From Hydrogenovibrio thermophilus (GTDB lineage Bacteria; Pseudomonadota; Gammaproteobacteria; Thiomicrospirales; Thiomicrospiraceae): a stretch of DNA of 64,000 nucleotides. The stretch spans positions 1,364,001-1,428,000 of the forward strand of contig NZ_CP035033.1 in assembly GCF_004028275.1 (NCBI RefSeq), read 5' to 3'. Shown here in pieces: positions 54,411 to 62,792 of this stretch. Under the pieces are notes generated by a model. It was not told the origin of the DNA and did no database searches. It saw only the letters and a list, made by a program, of their open reading frames with translations. Positions within the stretch are counted from its first letter, which is position 1. Each line of letters begins with the position of its first letter. The position numbers were made by a program, and so were the translations under genes.

Positions 54411-55346
54411 TTACGCGATGTATTGGAAGTCCAGTACTTGCATATTCATAATGATTCCAGCATCTTGAATCGGCAGCACAATGGCATCCTGGTCGGAATG
54501 GTTGTGGTGTGAGTGCCACCAACCCGGCGGGGTGACGAAAACCGAACCTGGCGTCCACATGGCCTTGACTGGATTGATCAGGTTGCCGTCGGCATCGATT
54601 TCCTTGGCAATCATGGTGTAAGTGTCGGGCCCGGCATCCACGCAATAATCCAATGCAATGGAGTTATGGCGGTGCGGTTTTTGCACCACGCCAGCCGGTA
54701 GCGCGTTGTACAGCGACCAAAGCGTATGGGTCAGCGTCATGGTTTGCGGAAAATGCGGGTTTGCCAATAGGACGCCAGTGCGATTTCGGCCGGCGGCTTC
54801 TTCACGAATTGCATTGAGTTCTTTGGTCAGGCGTTCTTTGGTGTAAAGCACCGGTGAAAAGCGCTTGGTTTTCGGTGCGACGCCGAGGTAATTCAGCAAC
54901 GGGCCGTCATGCACCCAATACAAGGCGCTGTCTTTTGTGGCAGTGTGTAAGGCATCCGGAACGGCTGGCAAGGTGAACAAATCACCTTCTTTCCATTCAA
55001 TGGTTCCTTCAGACATTTGTGTCTTACCGGCACCGCGAATGACGAAAAACATTTGCGATGTCGCCTGTGCCTGGGTCTTCAGGGTATCGTTCGGGTTGAT
55101 TTTGATGAAGTTCGCCATCAGGTTCGGGCTGGTCGCCGGGTATGAAATATCCAGGCTTTTCGATAAATCAAAGGGAATAATGCGCGTGTCGCCCTGCTCA
55201 TGCAGACTGGAAGGGTAGTCCACAACATCGATTTTCGGCATCGGCGGGTTTACGGCAGACATGTACTCTTTAAAATCGGCTTGCGCTTCCCATTGTTGCT
55301 GAGCAGCTTCTTGACGTTGTTCAACGGCTTGCTTTGGTATGATCAT
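54411..55346 (-). CDS. Bicupin protein, gentisate-dioxygenase-like
   Basis: The 311 residues contain two cupin barrels. The first includes FFVIRGAGKTQ and WKEGDLFTLPA; the second includes HRHNSIALDYCVDAG and TPGSVFVTPPGWWHSHHN. The overall form resembles gentisate 1,2-dioxygenase and related ring-cleaving enzymes. In the first barrel the usual metal-binding His-x-His is not visible (TSQMFFVI), while the second has HRH and several later histidines. The substrate cannot be stated. It stands alone between the two-component genes and ndvB. Confidence 0.7.
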   Translation of the reverse strand: MIIPKQAVEQRQEAAQQQWEAQADFKEYMSAVNPPMPKIDVVDYPSSLHEQGDTRIIPFDLSKSLDISYPATSPNLMANFIKINPNDTLKTQAQATSQMFFVIRGAGKTQMSEGTIEWKEGDLFTLPAVPDALHTATKDSALYWVHDGPLLNYLGVAPKTKRFSPVLYTKERLTKELNAIREEAAGRNRTGVLLANPHFPQTMTLTHTLWSLYNALPAGVVQKPHRHNSIALDYCVDAGPDTYTMIAKEIDADGNLINPVKAMWTPGSVFVTPPGWWHSHHNHSDQDAIVLPIQDAGIIMNMQVLDFQYIA

Positions 55347-55399
55347 CCCGATATTCCTAATTATATAAATGAATGGTCGTCTTTATGCGGCCAACCCCC

Positions 55400-55420
55400 A
55401 AAAAGGCCAGGCCTGGTCAA
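55400..55420 (-). terminator. CCAGGCCTGG hairpin downstream of ndvB
   Basis: The palindrome is at 55407-55416, between the ndvB stop and the bicupin start. On the minus strand it is followed by CCTTTTT, so it can terminate ndvB. The arms pair only two bases beyond the core. Confidence 0.6.
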
Positions 55421-55470
55421 AATGGTTTATAGCAAACATTTTACTGCATGGCTTTATCGAATTCCAAAAA

Positions 55471-58074
55471 TTAGCCGGTTGTCACTGAATTGAATCGCAG
55501 CCATCGAGCGGAAACGGATGGAAACGCACTGATGGTCGATAAGATTACGGCTGCCAAATAAGGCATCATTTGCACACCCAGCACGATGCACCAAAACAAT
55601 GTTTCAAGTGATTCGAAGCCCACTCGCCAGTAAATGACCAGCACTAATGATGCTAAAATCGTGACCAGTGCGGTTTCTTGGCCGGCGTCTTTCAATGCTT
55701 GCAAAATCGCCGCCGACTGGCGCCCTTTTGGGGTTCGTAAAAAGGGCACTTTTCGACCGATAAACAAACCAGACAACACGGCTTTTGCAATGGTGTGTGA
55801 CAATGCCAGCCCGGCCACGGCCGCGCCAGTGGCCGTAACAAAACTGGCATGCATTCGAGTCAGATAAAGGGCCAGCATCTTCAATAGTTTGAAACCAAAG
55901 AATAAAATCGGCACCAGTGAAATCATAATATTCGGCGCATTAAAGTGAATCGGGTTGCTGATCATTAATAATGACCAGATGATGGCCAATAGCGTGAAAA
56001 TAAAATTGAAACCATCGGCAATCCAAGGCAACCAGCCGGCGATGAAGTGGTAACGTTGCCCGAGGTTTAAGTGTGTTTGGTTGAGGAAAAGGGCGCCGGC
56101 ATGTTCCCGCATAATCTGCATGGCACCATAGGCCCAGCGATAACGTTGTTTTTTGTAATCCATAAACGTATCCGGCATGACGCCGCGGCCATAGCTGGTG
56201 GATTCATAAGTGGCTTGATAGCCGTGTTCGAAAATTTTAAGACCGAGTTCAGCGTCTTCGGTAATGGTCGTTTCACCCCAACCACCGACTTCTTGCAGAA
56301 CTTTTCGTCGAACCAATGTCATGGTGCCATGCTGGATGATGGCATTCCGTTCGTTGCGGGTCACCATGCCGATATGGAAAAAGCCTTTATATTCGGCATA
56401 GCACATGGCCTTAAAGGCATTTTCATTGAAATCACGATAGTCTTGCGGGGCTTGAACAATTGCCACTTCCGGTTCGTCAAAATGCACGACCAAGCGTTTT
56501 AACCAATCCGATTCAACCTGATAATCACTGTCGATCACAGCAATGGCTTCGGCCTCCGTATGCGTATGTTTTAATGCAAAATTCAGGGCCCCGGCTTTGA
56601 ACCCTTCCAGCGGCGAAACATGAAAAAAACGAAATCGTGTGCCCAATTTTTTGCAATGCTGCTGAACCGGTCGCCAGACATTTTCATTTTGAGTGTTATT
56701 ATCAATGACCAGTACTTCGAAACTCGGATAATCCAGGCGAGAAAGCGCATCGAGGGTCTCGATCATCATGTCCGGTGGTTCATTATAAGCCGGTACGTGA
56801 ACGGAAATAAACGGCCAATCTCGAGAGGTTGAAGTCGTCTCTGGAAGGGAAGAGGGTAGTAAAAGCCGGCGATGTTTCCGTAACCAGAGGGCTTCGGCCC
56901 ATTCGTGCGCTTCAACCAATATAACCAGCCAAACCCCCATGACCCCAAGCATCAGTAAGAGGCCAACCATTCGGCTGATCCAGTCTTGATAAAGCAGGGT
57001 GTGCTGATAAACAACCCAAATAATAACGGAGGAAGCGAAGAACGCAATGGCAACCAAGAAGGTCCGTCCGCGTTTTTTCAAATTACGGCTATCCATCAGT
57101 AAGAAAAGTACTAAAAATACCGCTAATAAAATGGATGCAATGGCAAGAATTCGCCATTCTTTAATCGGAATGATGGGTTTATAAAATTCGAATTTGGGTT
57201 GACGGTTTACATCATAAACACCCCAGTAAGCCCCGACAGCACCTTCCAGATCGGCTTTCCAAGGTTGATCAAAAGCTTCCATGACGTAGTAAACGTAACC
57301 TTCCGTTCGAGCTTTATCGAGGAAACGTCTTAAAAAAATGGCTTCGTTGGCATTTGAAGCAGAAGCTTCTTTGATGCTGCGTCCATTACTGGGCCAGCCT
57401 ACCTCGGCAATGACAATCGGTTTGTTGGGAAAGTTTTCGCTCAGCAAAGCCATTTTATCGACAATATAATCAACCGCACTTTCTACCGGAACACCTTCCC
57501 AGAAGGGCAGCATATGGACGGCGAGATAATCTGCATGCTCGGCCAACTCCGGGTATTTCATCCAAACATGCCATGGCTCGGCTGTACTCACAGGAACATC
57601 CAGCGCCTTTTGCATTCTTTCAAGGTAAGCGGACATTTGATCAACGCTGATTTCTTTTCTCAGTACTGCCTCATTTCCGACAATGGCGCGCACAACATTG
57701 TATGGCGGACGATGAACAATCTCTTCCAGAGCTTTCAGTTCTTGTTCATTTGTTTCGAAGTCACCATCAATCCAGGCGCCGAGCGCGAGGTTAATGTTGT
57801 GTTTTGCCGCGAGCTCGGGAATCTCACCAAATACGCCTGTCGCGGAATATGTGCGAATAGCGTGAACCATTCCGGATAAGATCTCCAGGTCTTTTTCGAT
57901 TGATTCTGTGGTTGGGTAAATCCCGGAGAAAGGGCTTTGATCGTAATGATATGGGGAAAATGCAAAACCGGGAATTGTGGTTGGCCAGGATGGTTCTTCA
58001 AGTGGTTTATTAAAATAAGCGTAAGAACCAAATGTGAAAAGAGCGAATGATAATAAGATGAGTAAGTTTTGCAT
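55471..58074 (-). CDS. ndvB: Membrane beta-glucan synthase with GH17-like domain (NdvB type)
   Basis: The 867-residue protein begins with a signal-anchor helix, then a glycoside hydrolase 17-like domain (about 35-300) with acid/base candidate E135 in VGNEAV and nucleophile candidate E224 in AEVGWPS. Membrane segments follow (about 308-327 and others), then a family 2 glycosyltransferase domain (from FISVHVPAYNEPP, about 425) with DSDYQ, TEDAE and QRYRW motifs, and C-terminal membrane helices. This matches Pseudomonas NdvB, which makes periplasmic cyclic beta-1,3-glucans. The product here is inferred. Confidence 0.8.
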   Translation of the reverse strand: MQNLLILLSFALFTFGSYAYFNKPLEEPSWPTTIPGFAFSPYHYDQSPFSGIYPTTESIEKDLEILSGMVHAIRTYSATGVFGEIPELAAKHNINLALGAWIDGDFETNEQELKALEEIVHRPPYNVVRAIVGNEAVLRKEISVDQMSAYLERMQKALDVPVSTAEPWHVWMKYPELAEHADYLAVHMLPFWEGVPVESAVDYIVDKMALLSENFPNKPIVIAEVGWPSNGRSIKEASASNANEAIFLRRFLDKARTEGYVYYVMEAFDQPWKADLEGAVGAYWGVYDVNRQPKFEFYKPIIPIKEWRILAIASILLAVFLVLFLLMDSRNLKKRGRTFLVAIAFFASSVIIWVVYQHTLLYQDWISRMVGLLLMLGVMGVWLVILVEAHEWAEALWLRKHRRLLLPSSLPETTSTSRDWPFISVHVPAYNEPPDMMIETLDALSRLDYPSFEVLVIDNNTQNENVWRPVQQHCKKLGTRFRFFHVSPLEGFKAGALNFALKHTHTEAEAIAVIDSDYQVESDWLKRLVVHFDEPEVAIVQAPQDYRDFNENAFKAMCYAEYKGFFHIGMVTRNERNAIIQHGTMTLVRRKVLQEVGGWGETTITEDAELGLKIFEHGYQATYESTSYGRGVMPDTFMDYKKQRYRWAYGAMQIMREHAGALFLNQTHLNLGQRYHFIAGWLPWIADGFNFIFTLLAIIWSLLMISNPIHFNAPNIMISLVPILFFGFKLLKMLALYLTRMHASFVTATGAAVAGLALSHTIAKAVLSGLFIGRKVPFLRTPKGRQSAAILQALKDAGQETALVTILASLVLVIYWRVGFESLETLFWCIVLGVQMMPYLAAVILSTISAFPSVSARWLRFNSVTTG

Positions 58075-58127
58075 AACTGTTTGAAATATTTCACTATCCA
58101 GCGATGGAAAGAAAAATATTTTAACAG

Positions 58128-58149
58128 ATTGTTACTTTTTCGTAACAAT
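58128..58149. other. Inverted repeat between rpoN and ndvB
   Basis: ATTGTTAC (58128-58135) and GTAACAAT (58142-58149) pair perfectly around a 6-base loop, 43 bases beyond the rpoN stop. On the minus strand no T-run follows directly. It could be a terminator remnant or an operator upstream of ndvB. Confidence 0.4.
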
Positions 58150-58192
58150 ATATGAAGACGACTTGTCTGTCGACCAAGAAGTCAGCTAAAAC

Positions 58193-59680
58193 TTATTTAA
58201 ATTTATTGAGCTTTTTGCGCTCGCTGGACGATGGAATGTGCATCGCCTCGCGATATTTGGCAATGGTACGGCGCGCAACATTGATTTCTTTTTCTTCCAG
58301 TAACGCCATGAGTTTATTATCACTGAGCGGCTTGTTTGGATCTTCATCGTCAATCAATTGCTTGATGTGCGATTTGATGGCGATGGCGGATTGATCCTCG
58401 CTGCCGTATTGTGACACGCCGGTAGAGAAGAAGTATTTCAGTTCAAAGGTGCCGCGCGGCGTCTGCATGTATTTCTGATTGGTGGCACGGGAAATGGTGG
58501 ATTCGTGCAATTCAAGGGATTCGGCCACGTCGCGCAACACCATCGGCTGCATGGCTTGTTCGCCTTCATCGAAGAAGCGTGCTTGTTTCTCGACAATGTA
58601 TTTGCCGACACGCAGCAGGGTTTCCCCCCGACTTTGGATGCTTTTAATCAAGCCTTTCGCTTCAGTCAGTTGTTCTTTGATTTGTTTGGCTTCCTGGCTA
58701 CTGGAGCCTAAGTCACCCGCCATATTGATGTATGCGGAGTTGATGGTCAGGCGCGGAAACGCATCCTGATTGAGTTCCACCATAAAGCCGTCTTTGGTGC
58801 GATACAGCTTCAAATCCGGAATCACGATTTCACCCTGGGTCGACGAATACTCACGACCGGGTCTTGGGCTGAGCGATTGGATTACCTGAATCACTTCGGT
58901 CAGTTCATCGTCATTCAAAAGGTAAATCTTTTTGATGCGTTTATAATCACGAACACTCAGTAAATCGAAGTTTTCTTCGATAATTTTGATGGCAGTGACG
59001 ACATATGGGTTCTGGTGCAAGGCTTTCAGTTGCAGAATCAAGCATTCCGATAAGTCACGCGCGCCGACGCCGGTCGGCTCAAACTGTTGGATGACCGATA
59101 AAACGCCTTCGATGTCCGACAGGTGAATCAACAGGTCGGGTTCTTTTTCCTGAATATCGGCCAGAATGTTTTCCAATGGCGTTTTCAAGTAGCCTTCATC
59201 GTTGATGTCGTCAATGATGTAAGACGCAATGAGTTCTTGCGTTTCGGTCCAAGAATAAATGTCGGATTGCCAATACAGCTTTTCACTCAAAGTCACTTCG
59301 GACGAAGTATAGTTTTCCGGAGAGGTGTAATCATCGTTGTCGGATTTGATTGAACTGGAAACAGGGGAGATGTCGGTATACACCTCTTCCCATTCACAGT
59401 CGATTTGTAAATCGTCGGACAGCGTGTCGGACGCTTCGATGTCAATCTCATTCTCACTGGCATCCGAGACTTCGGCGGCTTCTTCTTCTGAAGCGAACTC
59501 TTCGGCGTCTTCCGGGCGGTCTTCATCCAGTTCCAGCATGAAGTTGGTTTCAAGCGTGGTGGAGATGGTTTGCTGAACTTCCAACGCGGAGTATTGCAGG
59601 ATTTTGATGGATTGTTGCAACTGCGGTGTCAGTTTGAGCTGTTGACCGATATTGATTTGTAAGCCCGGCATTAACGCCAT
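58193..59680 (-). CDS. rpoN: RNA polymerase sigma-54 factor RpoN
   Basis: RpoN directs polymerase to -24/-12 promoters that need an activator ATPase. The 495 residues begin with the glutamine-rich region I (LKLTPQLQQSIKILQYSALEVQQ), followed by a very acidic region II (about 50-110), the core-binding domain, the helix-turn-helix, and the RpoN box ARRTIAKYREAM near the C-terminus. The usual neighbours lptB and hpf are absent. The genes on both sides face away from any shared operon. Confidence 0.95.
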   Translation of the reverse strand: MALMPGLQINIGQQLKLTPQLQQSIKILQYSALEVQQTISTTLETNFMLELDEDRPEDAEEFASEEEAAEVSDASENEIDIEASDTLSDDLQIDCEWEEVYTDISPVSSSIKSDNDDYTSPENYTSSEVTLSEKLYWQSDIYSWTETQELIASYIIDDINDEGYLKTPLENILADIQEKEPDLLIHLSDIEGVLSVIQQFEPTGVGARDLSECLILQLKALHQNPYVVTAIKIIEENFDLLSVRDYKRIKKIYLLNDDELTEVIQVIQSLSPRPGREYSSTQGEIVIPDLKLYRTKDGFMVELNQDAFPRLTINSAYINMAGDLGSSSQEAKQIKEQLTEAKGLIKSIQSRGETLLRVGKYIVEKQARFFDEGEQAMQPMVLRDVAESLELHESTISRATNQKYMQTPRGTFELKYFFSTGVSQYGSEDQSAIAIKSHIKQLIDDEDPNKPLSDNKLMALLEEKEINVARRTIAKYREAMHIPSSSERKKLNKFK

Positions 59681-59850
59681 AGAGAATCTCTCCTTGGTGC
59701 CCGAAATGATTAATGGTTGAGTATCTCAGTAATGGTTATATAATAATCGAAAATTCGCCAAAACGGTATTATCTTGGCATAGAGATTTAAAAAACATGCC
59801 AATTTTTATTTTTAACTCAATAATACAAAAAAGACGAGAGGAGCGACAAG

Positions 59851-60303
59851 GTGTCAATCAAACAACAAGCGCATGAAATCGTTGATGCACTGCCGGATGA
59901 TGCAGATTGGAACGAGCTGGTCAAAAGTCTGTATCGCAATCAAAAAATCACCTTGGGAATGACTGATCTCGAGTTGACTCAAAAAGACCTGTCCGAAGCG
60001 GAAATTTCAACCATTATGGGCCGTCTGGAATCGTCCAGCTCACGTCCGGACGACATGCGAGACACCCGCTCTTACAACCCGGGAAATGCCGCCACACTGG
60101 GCATGGTGGCTGGGATTGTCGCCATTTTCTTCGCCTTCGTATTCCCGCCAATTACCTGGTTGGCCGCGCCGATTGCGGTGGTGGCCGGTGCGATTGGTGT
60201 GAAACATCATCAACCAAGAGCTTGGGTGCCGATTTTGATGGCCATTGTGTCCATGGCACCAATGATTATGGTTTTGAGTGAACACGTCGATTACTTTAAA
60301 TAG
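59851..60303 (+). CDS. Small protein with antitoxin-like N-terminus and membrane segments
   Basis: The 150-residue protein starts at a GTG with GAGAGGAG upstream. Residues 1-40 (AHEIVDALPDDADWNELVKSLYRNQKI) resemble the helical N-terminus of small antitoxin-like proteins. Residues 41-78 are polar and serine-rich. Residues 79-142 hold two or three hydrophobic helices (about 79-97, 102-116, 125-142). I do not recognise the full-length family. It is divergent from rpoN and followed by a strong palindromic terminator, so it is a single-gene unit. Confidence 0.7.
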   Translation: MSIKQQAHEIVDALPDDADWNELVKSLYRNQKITLGMTDLELTQKDLSEAEISTIMGRLESSSSRPDDMRDTRSYNPGNAATLGMVAGIVAIFFAFVFPPITWLAAPIAVVAGAIGVKHHQPRAWVPILMAIVSMAPMIMVLSEHVDYFK

Positions 60304-60330
60304 TTTTACGTTCAAAATAATCTCACCAAA

Positions 60331-60355
60331 GAAACGCCCAGGCCTGGGCGTTTTT
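60331..60355 (+). terminator. Terminator built on CCAGGCCTGG
   Basis: CCAGGCCTGG at 60338-60347 is extended to a perfect stem by AACGC and GCGTT and followed by six T. The 23 bases at 60333-60355 are the same as at 37091-37113. Confidence 0.92.
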
Positions 60356-60534
60356 TGTATCTGTTATTTACAAATCAGTGCAATTTTAGCAAACAACCTT
60401 TAAAAGGTTTCGCAACCAAAATAAGATAACAGGTTGATTTTAGTTGATTTTAAATAAAAACAAGTGAAACAGCCTTTGTGTTCGTCGTTATCGTATGTTC
60501 GCATAATGCATATTATGTTAAATTAGATATAACG

Positions 60535-60560
60535 TAAAAAAGTGCGCCGATCAGGCGCAC
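60535..60560 (-). terminator. Terminator of the dusA-xseA-xseB-arsC operon
   Basis: GTGCGCC (60542-60548) and GGCGCAC (60554-60560) pair perfectly around a 5-base loop. On the minus strand the stem is followed by six T. It is 32 bases beyond the arsC-like stop. Confidence 0.88.
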
Positions 60561-60591
60561 CTCTTCCGTTCACGTTTGAGCGTTTTTAAAT

Positions 60592-60948
60592 TCAGAACAA
60601 GCTGAGAACGTTTTCCGGTGGACGCCCGATAACGGCTTTGTCACCGATGCGAACAATCGGTCGTTGGATCAGTTTAGGATGTTGATGTAGGATTTCCAGC
60701 CAGGCCTGGCGGTTTGTTGCATTGTCTTTCAAGGATAATCCCAGTGCTTTGAATTCCGCTTCGCCGGTTCGTACGATCTCTGTAGGCGCGACACCCAGTA
60801 AATCACAAAGTGTGTCCATCATTTCTACCGTTGGCGGCGTATCCAGATACCGTACTTCCTCAATCTCAAAACCGTTTTCTTCTAATAATGTACGTGTTTG
60901 ACGACTTTTCGAACAACGTGGGTTGTGATAAATAATGGCGTGTTTCAT
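60592..60948 (-). CDS. arsC: ArsC/YfgD family thioredoxin-fold protein (arsenate reductase-like)
   Basis: The 118 residues have the ArsC glutaredoxin-type fold with the catalytic cysteine in HNPRCSKSR (residue 12) and the C-terminal QRPIVRIGDKAVIGRPPE that supplies the anion-binding arginine. These features fit arsenate reductase or its YfgD relative. No arsenic-resistance genes are near; it ends an operon with dusA, xseA and xseB, so a housekeeping redox role is as likely. A CCAGGCCTGG copy is at 60700. Confidence 0.82.
   Translation of the reverse strand: MKHAIIYHNPRCSKSRQTRTLLEENGFEIEEVRYLDTPPTVEMMDTLCDLLGVAPTEIVRTGEAEFKALGLSLKDNATNRQAWLEILHQHPKLIQRPIVRIGDKAVIGRPPENVLSLF
60700..60709. repeat. 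CCAGGCCTGG palindrome copy inside the arsC-like gene
   Basis: A full copy, read on the minus strand as Gln-Ala-Trp, a third reading frame of the motif. Confidence 0.9.
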
Positions 60949-60968
60949 CTGACGTTCACTTACTTCGG

Positions 60969-61193
60969 TTATTCGTCATTGTCTGACGAGTCGTTATCAC
61001 TGGCGATTCGCTTGTTTAAAGCCGCTTCAACAGCTTCAATGCGGGACTGACACACTTGATAAGCGCGTGTGGCTTCATCCACCATCGGCACCAGTTCATC
61101 GATGTCGATTTCTTCGGAATTTGATAGTTTCTGTGCGATTTCTTGCAGTTTCGCGTAGTTTTTTTGATAACTTTCGTTGGTGCTGTCGGCCAT
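60969..61193 (-). CDS. xseB: Exonuclease VII small subunit
   Basis: XseB forms the coiled-coil subunits of exonuclease VII, several of which bind each XseA. The 74 residues show YQKNYAKLQEIAQKLSN and the charged helix ending RIEAVEAALNKRI, followed by an acidic tail. I chose the ATG at 61193 with AAAGGA upstream; an earlier ATG in frame is less likely. It lies 21 bases after xseA. Confidence 0.92.
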   Translation of the reverse strand: MADSTNESYQKNYAKLQEIAQKLSNSEEIDIDELVPMVDEATRAYQVCQSRIEAVEAALNKRIASDNDSSDNDE

Positions 61194-61214
61194 AACGGGT
61201 TCCTTTAGCAATGG

Positions 61215-62792
61215 TTATTCTTCTACGGGAATGGCTTGTATGGCGCCATCCTTAAAGGTGATTTCAATTTGCGACTGACGTTTCGCCACATCGGCGGACT
61301 TAATCGGTGTGCCGCCCTTTTTGTCTTTAACGATCGCAAAGCCACGATTCAATTGGGTCTTCGGTCCGGAACTCAAAACGAAACGAATCCACTGTTTATT
61401 ACGAACGCGGGCTTTTTCCAAATGCTGGAACGGCGCATTGGCGACGGTGGTTTGGTATTGAGCCAATTGATGTTTCTGAAGTTTTAATTGACTCGAAACC
61501 TGATATTTAAGCTCTTGATTTAACTGTAATAAAGTGTGTTTTTGGGCTTGAACCAGCCCCAGGCTCTGTCGCTGAATTTGGTAATGCAGTGGCGTCAATA
61601 ACCGCTTGAGTCGCTCGGTAATATTCAAGCTTTGCCGTTGCACGGTTTTTTCCATGTCGGCCAGAATTTGCTTTTGTTTTTGCACGTACAACTGGCTGGA
61701 TTGTTCGATGGTGAGCCAATGTCGTTGCGCTTTTTGCGCGCCTTCGAAAATCGCCTGGCGAACACCGGCAATGACTTTACTCGGTGTGTCGAATCGCACT
61801 GCCGCGACTTCGTCCAGCAAGGTATTGTCGCGCTCGTGACCAATGCCGGTCAAAACCGGAATCGGCGCCATCGCAATCGCTTTGGCGAGGCTATAGACAT
61901 TCAATGGCGTTAAATCCAATTTGGCGCCACCGCCGCGGATAATGATCAGGGCATCAAATGGGTTGGCTTGATGCAGTGCGTCAAAGGCCTCAAAGGCGGT
62001 GAGCATTTCCGACTCGACCTGTTCACCTTGAAAAGCGGAGTAGAAATATTTGAATTCGCAGAGTTCGGCTTGTTGCAGCAAGTCGGCGTCGGCGCGGAAA
62101 TCTCCGAGCCCCGCGGCATTTGGCGGTGCAATGACCGCGACACGGAAAAAATCCGTCGGTAAAGAAAATTGTTTATTACGTTCGTATAGCTGCTCGGCCA
62201 CCAATTGCTGACGAATCTTATTTAAATTGGCTTCCAGCTCTCCCAGTGTAAAGCTCGGATCGATGTCCTGAACCACCAAAGAGAAACCGAATTTTTCGTG
62301 AAAATTCACTTCGGCCAGCAACAACACTTTCTGGCCTGGTTTTAATTCGGAACCGGTTTCTTTGGCAAAAGTCTCTAAAATACGAGTGACTTGGCTTTGC
62401 CAAATCATCGCGCGGCAGGTGGCAACCGCCCCGCCGGTTTCAGCAGTTTCTGTCAGTTCCAGATAAACGTGCCCTCGGCGTTCATTCAGGTTGGCGATTT
62501 CCGCTTTGACCCATACTGCACCGGGAAAGGATTGACGCAAAGCCGATTGAACCTGGAACATCAACTGCCCCAGCGTAACGCCCTTTTCCTTTTCATTCGC
62601 CGGCACGGCGTCCGGCGACAAGGGTGAATCGACAATCGACAAGGTTGGCTGATTGGGCAACCAGCGTTCGAACGGGGTTAAATCCTCCGAAAGGTTGTCG
62701 GGCACATACCATTTTTTCTCCATGGGGCTCCAACGAGCCCCTAATGATTTGGCGGCGTCTTTTTCGGCGAAGGGCACTTCCAGTAAAATCAT
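61215..62792 (-). CDS. xseA: Exonuclease VII large subunit with N-terminal DUF5710 domain
   Basis: XseA is the catalytic subunit of the single-strand exonuclease. The 525 residues are longer than usual (about 400-460). From about residue 70 comes the OB-fold (TLGQLMFQVQSALRQSF, VWVKAEIANL), then the catalytic domain with VAVIAPPNAAGLGDF, IIRGGGAKLDL and GIGHERDNTLLDEVAA, and a helical C-terminus. Residues 1-45 (VPFAEKDAAKSLGARWSPMEKKWYVP) are a DUF5710 domain, known mainly from plasmid and phage DNA-processing proteins. The start overlaps the dusA stop, which supports the long form. Confidence 0.92.
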   Translation of the reverse strand: MILLEVPFAEKDAAKSLGARWSPMEKKWYVPDNLSEDLTPFERWLPNQPTLSIVDSPLSPDAVPANEKEKGVTLGQLMFQVQSALRQSFPGAVWVKAEIANLNERRGHVYLELTETAETGGAVATCRAMIWQSQVTRILETFAKETGSELKPGQKVLLLAEVNFHEKFGFSLVVQDIDPSFTLGELEANLNKIRQQLVAEQLYERNKQFSLPTDFFRVAVIAPPNAAGLGDFRADADLLQQAELCEFKYFYSAFQGEQVESEMLTAFEAFDALHQANPFDALIIIRGGGAKLDLTPLNVYSLAKAIAMAPIPVLTGIGHERDNTLLDEVAAVRFDTPSKVIAGVRQAIFEGAQKAQRHWLTIEQSSQLYVQKQKQILADMEKTVQRQSLNITERLKRLLTPLHYQIQRQSLGLVQAQKHTLLQLNQELKYQVSSQLKLQKHQLAQYQTTVANAPFQHLEKARVRNKQWIRFVLSSGPKTQLNRGFAIVKDKKGGTPIKSADVAKRQSQIEITFKDGAIQAIPVEE

